Below, one piece after another: positions 59,136 through 64,000 of a stretch of 64,000 nucleotides of DNA. The notes beneath the pieces were generated by a model. The model searched no databases. It saw only the letters and a program-made list of their open reading frames with translations, and was not told where the DNA came from. The stretch is taken from the NCBI RefSeq assembly GCF_001274785.1, contig NZ_LHPI01000019.1, forward strand, positions 248,001 through 312,000. Direction: 5' to 3'. How positions within the stretch are numbered: position 1 is the first letter of the stretch; every line of letters starts with the position of its first letter. Source of the DNA: Vibrio hepatarius (GTDB taxonomy: Bacteria > Pseudomonadota > Gammaproteobacteria > Enterobacterales > Vibrionaceae). A program made the position numbers and the translations under genes.

Positions 59136-60323
59136 ATGAATCAAGCAACTCAAAGCCAGATCAAAGTGCCCGCTACCTATATGCGTGGCGGCACGAGCAA
59201 GGGTGTCTTCTTTAGCTTACAAGACTTACCGACAGAAGCTCAGGTTGCCGGAGAAGCGCGTGACAAACTGCTGATGCGCGTTATCGGCAGCCCCGACCCA
59301 TACGGCAAGCAGATTGACGGAATGGGCGCGGCGACATCGAGCACCAGTAAAACGGTGATTGTGTCGAAAAGTACCCAGCCGGATCATGACGTCGATTACC
59401 TGTTTGGCCAAGTGTCGATTGATAAACCGTTTGTCGATTGGAGTGGTAACTGCGGTAACTTGTCGGCGGCGATTGGTCCGTTTGCGATTCACGCTGGCTT
59501 AATTCCGGCGGAGCGCATTCCACAAAACGGCATTGTCACGGTCAAAGTGTGGCAAGCGAACATCAGTAAAACGATTCTGGTCCATGTGCCTATTGTGAAC
59601 GGCTTTGTGCAGGAAACCGGCGATTTTGAGCTCGATGGCGTTACCTTTCCAGCCGCGGAAATTCAGGTCGATTTTATGGACCCAGCAGACGGTGACGGAA
59701 GTATGTTCCCAACCGGCAATCTGGTGGATGACCTTGAAGTGCCGGGAGTGGGAACGTTCAATGCAACACTGATTAACGCAGGCATCCCAACCATTTTTAT
59801 TGATGCAGAAGCGATTGGTTATCAAGGTACTGAGCTGCAAGACGACATCAATAATGATGAGCAAGCTTTGGCGAAGTTCGAAACCATCCGTGCTTACGGC
59901 GCATTGAAAATGGGCTTGATTGAACGTTTGGAAGAAGCCGAAACGCGTCAACATACACCGAAAGTGGCGTTTGTTGCTAAACCGAAAAGCTATCTGTCAT
60001 CGAGCGGTAAATCTGTTGAGCAAGGCGAGGTCGATATTCTGGTTCGAGCACTCTCAATGGGTAAACTGCACCACGCGATGATGGGTACCGCTGCAGTCGC
60101 GATTGCCTCTGCGGCCTGTGTACCAGGCACATTAGTTAACTTAGCCGCTGGTGGCGGTGATAAAGAATCGGTCACCTTTGGTCATCCGTCAGGGACGTTA
60201 AAAGTCGGAGCCAAAGCCAATAATACCAATAACGGTTGGGTGGTTGAAAAAGCCATTATGAGTCGAAGCGCTCGTATCTTGATGGAGGGCTTTGTGCGTG
60301 TTCCCTCCGATGTCTTTGAATAG
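59136..60323 (+). CDS. prpF: 2-methylaconitate cis-trans isomerase
   Basis: 395 residues from the ATG at 59136 with AGGAGAG upstream. A member of the DAPF-like isomerase family that converts the AcnD product to cis-2-methylaconitate. The conserved start MRGGTSKGVFF carries the substrate arginine, and the second half shows KLHHAMMGTAAVAIASA. It always accompanies acnD. Confidence 0.93.
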   Translation: MNQATQSQIKVPATYMRGGTSKGVFFSLQDLPTEAQVAGEARDKLLMRVIGSPDPYGKQIDGMGAATSSTSKTVIVSKSTQPDHDVDYLFGQVSIDKPFVDWSGNCGNLSAAIGPFAIHAGLIPAERIPQNGIVTVKVWQANISKTILVHVPIVNGFVQETGDFELDGVTFPAAEIQVDFMDPADGDGSMFPTGNLVDDLEVPGVGTFNATLINAGIPTIFIDAEAIGYQGTELQDDINNDEQALAKFETIRAYGALKMGLIERLEEAETRQHTPKVAFVAKPKSYLSSSGKSVEQGEVDILVRALSMGKLHHAMMGTAAVAIASAACVPGTLVNLAAGGGDKESVTFGHPSGTLKVGAKANNTNNGWVVEKAIMSRSARILMEGFVRVPSDVFE

Positions 60324-60376
60324 AACATTTCGTAAGCTGCATCTATGCAATGTCGAGACATACTGGAGGAAGCAAT

Positions 60377-62254
60377 ATGTCTGCATATCAAAAAGAATAT
60401 CAATGGGCACAGAATGAACCTGAGTCATTCTGGAAAGCTCAAGCTGAAAACATCGATTGGTTTGAAGCTCCAAAAACCATTCTGAAAACGGACGAGAATG
60501 GTATCGAGCGCTGGTTCCCTGATGGCGTGCTGAACACCTCTTGGTTGGCACTCGATTATCATTGTGAACAGGGGCGTGGCGACAAAAAGGCGCTGATCTA
60601 TGACTCGCCAGTGACCGAGACAAAACGCACTTATACCTATTATGAGATGCGAGACCAAGTTGCCAAAATCGCAGGTATGTTGGCAGCGCAAGGCGTGACC
60701 AAAGGCGACCGTGTGGTTATTTACATGCCGATGATCCCAGAAGCGGCAATGGCAATGTTTGCCTGTGCACGCTTAGGTGCGATTCACTCGGTTGTATTTG
60801 GTGGCTTTGCGCCAAACGAGCTGGCGGTGCGCATCGAGGACGCTGAGCCAAAAGTGATCATGACCGCGTCATGTGGTGTAGAAGTCAACAAGGTCATCCC
60901 ATACAAGCCAATGGTTGATAAAGCGATTATGGATAGCCGCTGGAAACCAGAAAGCGTGTTTGTTCTGCAGCGTCCTGAATGTGAAGCGGAACTTGGCCAA
61001 GAGCGCGATATCGATTGGCAACAAGCGTATGACAACGCATTGCCGCACGCGTGCGTTCCTGTGTTGGCGACGGATCCGCTCTATATCTTGTATACCTCTG
61101 GCACTACCGGTAAGCCAAAAGGCGTGGTTCGTGATAACGGTGGTCACGCAGTCGCAATGAAGTACTCGATGCACACTATCTATAACATGCCGCAAGATGG
61201 CGTGTTCTGGGCGGCGTCTGATGTCGGCTGGGTAGTTGGTCACTCCTACATTGTCTACGCGCCGCTTATTCACGGTTGTACAACAATTCTGTATGAAGGC
61301 AAACCTGTGAGAACGCCGGATCCCGGTGCATTCTGGCGCGTTTGTGAAGAGTACTCCGTGGATGTCCTTTTCTCGGCGCCAACAGCGTTCCGCGCCATCA
61401 AGAAAGAAGATCCAGAAGGTGAGTTTCTTAAAAAATACGACTTGTCTAAACTCAAAACCATTTTTATGGCTGGTGAACGCTTAGATCCACCAACGTTGGA
61501 ATGGGTACAAAGCAAAGCGAACAAACCCGTGATTGACCACTGGTGGCAAACCGAAACAGGTTGGGCAATCTCAGGTAACCCAGTGGGCGTTGAGTTAATG
61601 CCAGTTAAGGCCGGGTCATCGACCAAACCGATTCCTGGGTACCAAGTGGAAATCTTGAACGAGTTGGGTGAATCGGTAGGGCCGAATCAACAAGGTTTTG
61701 TCGCGTTGAAGCGTCCGCTACCACCAAGCTGTTTGCCGACGGTTTGGCGCAACCATGACCGTTTCGAGTCGGGCTATTTGAGTCAATTCCCGGGTTATTA
61801 CGTTTCTGGTGACGGTGGTTACTTGGATGAAGACGGGTATCTGTTCATCATGGGTCGTATTGATGACGTGATTAATGTCGCAGGTCACCGTTTGTCGACA
61901 GGGGAAATGGAAGAGATCGTTGGCGGACATCCAGCAATTGCCGAGTGCGCTGTCGTAGGTATTCACGATGATTTGAAAGGTCAACTACCGCTCGGTTTCG
62001 TTGTGTTGAAAGACGGCGTGAAGGTTGATGCACTCGAATTAGAAGGTGAGCTAGTTGGAAAAGTACGTCAAGAAATCGGTGCTGTGGCGTGTTTTAAGCA
62101 TGCACTTGTGGTTGAACGCTTGCCTAAGACGCGATCCGGAAAAATCCTACGTAGAACCATTCGTCAGATAGCCGATGGCGAGCAATACACCGTCCCATCT
62201 ACGATTGACGACCCATCTAGCTTAGATGAAATTCAGAAAGTTCTGAACTCTTAG
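60377..62254 (+). CDS. prpE: propionate-CoA ligase
   Basis: 625 residues from the ATG at 60377 (TGGAGGAAG upstream). An AMP-forming acyl-CoA synthetase that activates propionate to feed PrpC. Motifs: YTSGTTGKPKG near 235, the acyl-binding WWQTETGW near 385, GDGGYLDEDGYLFIMGRIDD and the regulatory lysine in KTRSGKILRR near 592, the site of acetyl or propionyl control in the family. Last gene of the operon; a terminator follows. Confidence 0.92.
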   Translation: MSAYQKEYQWAQNEPESFWKAQAENIDWFEAPKTILKTDENGIERWFPDGVLNTSWLALDYHCEQGRGDKKALIYDSPVTETKRTYTYYEMRDQVAKIAGMLAAQGVTKGDRVVIYMPMIPEAAMAMFACARLGAIHSVVFGGFAPNELAVRIEDAEPKVIMTASCGVEVNKVIPYKPMVDKAIMDSRWKPESVFVLQRPECEAELGQERDIDWQQAYDNALPHACVPVLATDPLYILYTSGTTGKPKGVVRDNGGHAVAMKYSMHTIYNMPQDGVFWAASDVGWVVGHSYIVYAPLIHGCTTILYEGKPVRTPDPGAFWRVCEEYSVDVLFSAPTAFRAIKKEDPEGEFLKKYDLSKLKTIFMAGERLDPPTLEWVQSKANKPVIDHWWQTETGWAISGNPVGVELMPVKAGSSTKPIPGYQVEILNELGESVGPNQQGFVALKRPLPPSCLPTVWRNHDRFESGYLSQFPGYYVSGDGGYLDEDGYLFIMGRIDDVINVAGHRLSTGEMEEIVGGHPAIAECAVVGIHDDLKGQLPLGFVVLKDGVKVDALELEGELVGKVRQEIGAVACFKHALVVERLPKTRSGKILRRTIRQIADGEQYTVPSTIDDPSSLDEIQKVLNS

Positions 62255-62281
62255 TCTCTTAAGTTGGAATATACGCCGATA

Positions 62282-62308
62282 AGCCTCCAAAGCTGGAGGC
62301 TTTTTTGT
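62282..62308 (+). terminator. terminator of the prp operon
   Basis: AGCCTCCA (62282-62289) pairs with TGGAGGCT (62294-62301) around AAGC, followed by TTTTTG. Confidence 0.9.
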
Positions 62309-62373
62309 TGATCATTACTTGTGAAACCATCACACTGTCACTTAATTTTCCTTAAAAAAATACCCCTATAGCC

Positions 62374-62859
62374 ATGCAACGCCCGCTGACGATAAGATCC
62401 GCAAACGACCGTGACTTGGAACAGTTGAACCAGTTGATGTTCCAGCTCCACGATGAGCATCATAAACAGTGCCCTGATTACTTTAAGACCGCAGAAGAAA
62501 TTGAGCAGGAGAAGAGTATTGCTCGTTATCTCGATAACCCAGAGTGTTTAGTGTTTGTCGCCTGTGAGCAAGATAAGATTTGCGGGTTTATTAGCGGACA
62601 TTTCTGCGAACTGATTTCTACGGTCAGCAAACCGATTCAAATGGGCAGTATTGACGAGTTGTATGTGCTCCCAGATTACAGACAATCGGGTATCGCTCAG
62701 CAGTTGTGTGCTCAGATTGAGCAACGTTTTGAAGAATACGGCGTGGTAGAAGTGTTTGTTGAAGTGTGGGAGTTTAATCAGCCTGCTAACCAATTTTATC
62801 AGCGATTTGGATTTGAGAAGCATATTAACTGGTTAAGAAAGCCCGTGGTTAAAAAATAA
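62374..62859 (+). CDS. GNAT-family N-acetyltransferase
   Basis: 161 residues. A single acetyltransferase domain with the acetyl-CoA loop as LPDYRQSGIAQQLCAQIE (about 103-120, matching the Q/RxxGxG/A pattern) and the C-terminal strand NQFYQRFGFEKH. Acceptor unknown. It runs to one base before the Nudix-PAP2 gene, so the two are probably co-transcribed. Confidence 0.85.
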   Translation: MQRPLTIRSANDRDLEQLNQLMFQLHDEHHKQCPDYFKTAEEIEQEKSIARYLDNPECLVFVACEQDKICGFISGHFCELISTVSKPIQMGSIDELYVLPDYRQSGIAQQLCAQIEQRFEEYGVVEVFVEVWEFNQPANQFYQRFGFEKHINWLRKPVVKK

Positions 62860-62860
62860 A

Positions 62861-64000
62861 ATGAATCCATACCTAAATTTATTCCGTCAGTTGATTCTTG
62901 TCTTAATGAGTTTCGTTGCGACCAGTGCTTATGCTCAGACAGAACAGGAAGCGATTAAAGGCGGCGTGTGCGTCGTTCGTGTCGACGACAAAGTGGTACT
63001 CGTACACGAAATACTCACTAAGAAGCTCGCATTGCCCGGCGGTAGGGTTGAGCGAGGGGAAGACCCAGCAATCACCGCGCAGCGTGAAACGTGGGAAGAA
63101 ACCGGTTTGGTGGTGAGCGTTAAGCGCGAACTCGGTCGATATGATGACGCGATTTTTTACGATTGTGTGTCCGACTCTCATATTGTCTCTTTCCAGTTCA
63201 ACAATGTTTACGATGGCTTAGAGTTACCGGTTTGGTTTGCGCCGCATTATGGGGTGGAAGTCTCCTCGGCTATGTTGGTTAATCCGAGCAGTATTCCTGT
63301 GGAGGAGTACCGATTCCCAGAGCAGATTGATTGGCTCAAACAGATGCGAAATGAAGCAAGCAACCAGCCGATCACTTATGTGGGAAATCTTGTTGAAGCC
63401 GCCCCTAAATTCAATCAGGTTGAACTGGATTGGATGATTTGGCTACAAAGCACGATCCATGAGTTGCCCGATTCGTTAAGAACGTTGAGTCGCTGGTTTA
63501 TCATGGGCGGTAATTTACTGGCCGAGCCTTTACTGCTCATTATACTGTTGCCACTTGCTTACATGCGCTATGGCCGTGCAAGTGCATTCAAAATCTTTTT
63601 TGCCGCGACTGTCACTGCATTGATGAGTTTGGCGGCTCAACAAGGATTTGCGTTCCCACGCCCTCACGTTTATTTGCCAGCGGTCGAATTGGTTCAAACC
63701 TACGGGTACAGTTTTCCAAGTGTGCCAACCGCAATATGGTTAGCGGTGGGACTATTAGTATTGAAGAAAGAGCGCAGGTTGTCTGGGCATAGCTATACAT
63801 TGCTGTTTACAGCATTGTTCTTGTGGTTGGGTTTAGCCAAGTTTTACACGGGTTCGGCGTTTTTGGTTGATGTTATCAGCGGTGCTTTGCTCGGATCACT
63901 TTGTGCGTGGCACATTACTCGCTTAGAAAACAACCCTGCGTTTAAATCATTGCATCTGTTCTCATCCAAACAAGTGTGGCTGGCTTTGCTGGCATTTTGT
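62861..64000 (+). CDS. exported Nudix hydrolase fused to a PAP2-like membrane domain (partial)
   Basis: Open from the ATG at 62861 to the window edge, at least 380 codons. A signal peptide (9-25, SAYA-QT) is followed by a Nudix domain with a full Nudix box (Gly 61, Glu 67, Arg 75, Glu 76, Glu 79, Glu 80, Gly 82 in GGRVERGEDP and RETWEETGL). From about residue 210 there are several membrane segments and a PAP2-like region in which the phosphatase motifs are worn: RPHVYLP is kept, PSGH reads PSVP and the last motif reads KFYTGSAFLVD without its histidine. The Nudix part would lie in the periplasm, hinting at lipid-linked or extracytoplasmic diphosphate substrates. Confidence 0.8.
   Translation, partial: MNPYLNLFRQLILVLMSFVATSAYAQTEQEAIKGGVCVVRVDDKVVLVHEILTKKLALPGGRVERGEDPAITAQRETWEETGLVVSVKRELGRYDDAIFYDCVSDSHIVSFQFNNVYDGLELPVWFAPHYGVEVSSAMLVNPSSIPVEEYRFPEQIDWLKQMRNEASNQPITYVGNLVEAAPKFNQVELDWMIWLQSTIHELPDSLRTLSRWFIMGGNLLAEPLLLIILLPLAYMRYGRASAFKIFFAATVTALMSLAAQQGFAFPRPHVYLPAVELVQTYGYSFPSVPTAIWLAVGLLVLKKERRLSGHSYTLLFTALFLWLGLAKFYTGSAFLVDVISGALLGSLCAWHITRLENNPAFKSLHLFSSKQVWLALLAFC

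Noticed and set aside
61892..61900. TTGTCGACA inside prpE as another prp operator
   Set aside because: It is a single copy 8 kb from the promoter and within coding sequence with no other support; chance is the simpler explanation.

Overview
This window looks like chromosomal DNA of a marine gammaproteobacterium of the genus Vibrio, probably the Harveyi/parahaemolyticus group. That placement is my inference from protein resemblance and gene neighbourhood: rlmF next to a pilW/pilF-type TPR lipoprotein, btuCD, a prpBC-acnD-prpF-prpE methylcitrate operon led by a GntR regulator, tctCBA and rof. About 90% is coding. I found no rRNA, tRNA, CRISPR array, IS element or integrase.

Layout. 0-3.3 kb: arginine catabolism (astE) and vitamin B12 uptake (btuCD). 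3.3-9.5 kb: a MazG-like pyrophosphohydrolase, a DUF1415 protein coupled to a YnfM-type MFS exporter with a divergent LysR regulator, a ModF-type double ATPase with a ruined first P-loop, an NrdH-size glutaredoxin and a Crp/Fnr-type regulator. 9.6-15 kb: an SDR, ygjP, rlmF, a tiny basic membrane protein, pilW/pilF, metA with tandem MetJ boxes, a P-loop protein and a DUF3859 protein. 15.1-26.7 kb: a signalling block holding a CHASE4-PAS-GGDEF-EAL protein, DUF2058, rof, and then a five-gene operon (REC-HDOD, CheY-like, CheC-like, PAS histidine kinase, REC with degenerate HD-GYP) that converges on a histidine kinase plus PhnD-like binding protein pair. 27.1-37.5 kb: periplasmic 5'-nucleotidase, two DJ-1/PfpI proteins with LysR regulators, a CPA-type antiporter, a START protein, an orphan ECF sigma factor, and an XRE-cupin regulator divergent from a LysE exporter.

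37.5-41.3 kb is the most accessory-looking part. An auxiliary tryptophanyl-tRNA synthetase has a 17-residue leader peptide with tandem Trp codons and a set of leader hairpins, one of which covers the ribosome binding site. Next to it is an XRE-ImmA/IrrE metallopeptidase gene overlapping a gene for an unrecognised acidic-tailed protein. 41.3-47.7 kb: AraC regulator, TauE/SafE permease, and a TolC-HlyD-ABC2-ABC2 export operon with no ATPase gene. 47.8-53.1 kb: tctCBA tricarboxylate uptake and an M28 lipoprotein peptidase. 53.6-62.3 kb: the prp operon with TGTCGACA-type operators, ending in a strong terminator. 62.4 kb to the end: a GNAT acetyltransferase and an exported Nudix-PAP2 fusion cut by the window edge.

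Best candidates for something undescribed: (1) Trp-responsive leader control of the auxiliary TrpRS, whose active site has Gln where housekeeping enzymes carry the His linked to indolmycin sensitivity; (2) the CheC/HDOD/degenerate HD-GYP/PhnD-sensor signalling island; (3) the XRE-ImmA pair with its unknown partner; (4) the orphan sigma factor with a Cys/His cluster between its two DNA-binding regions.
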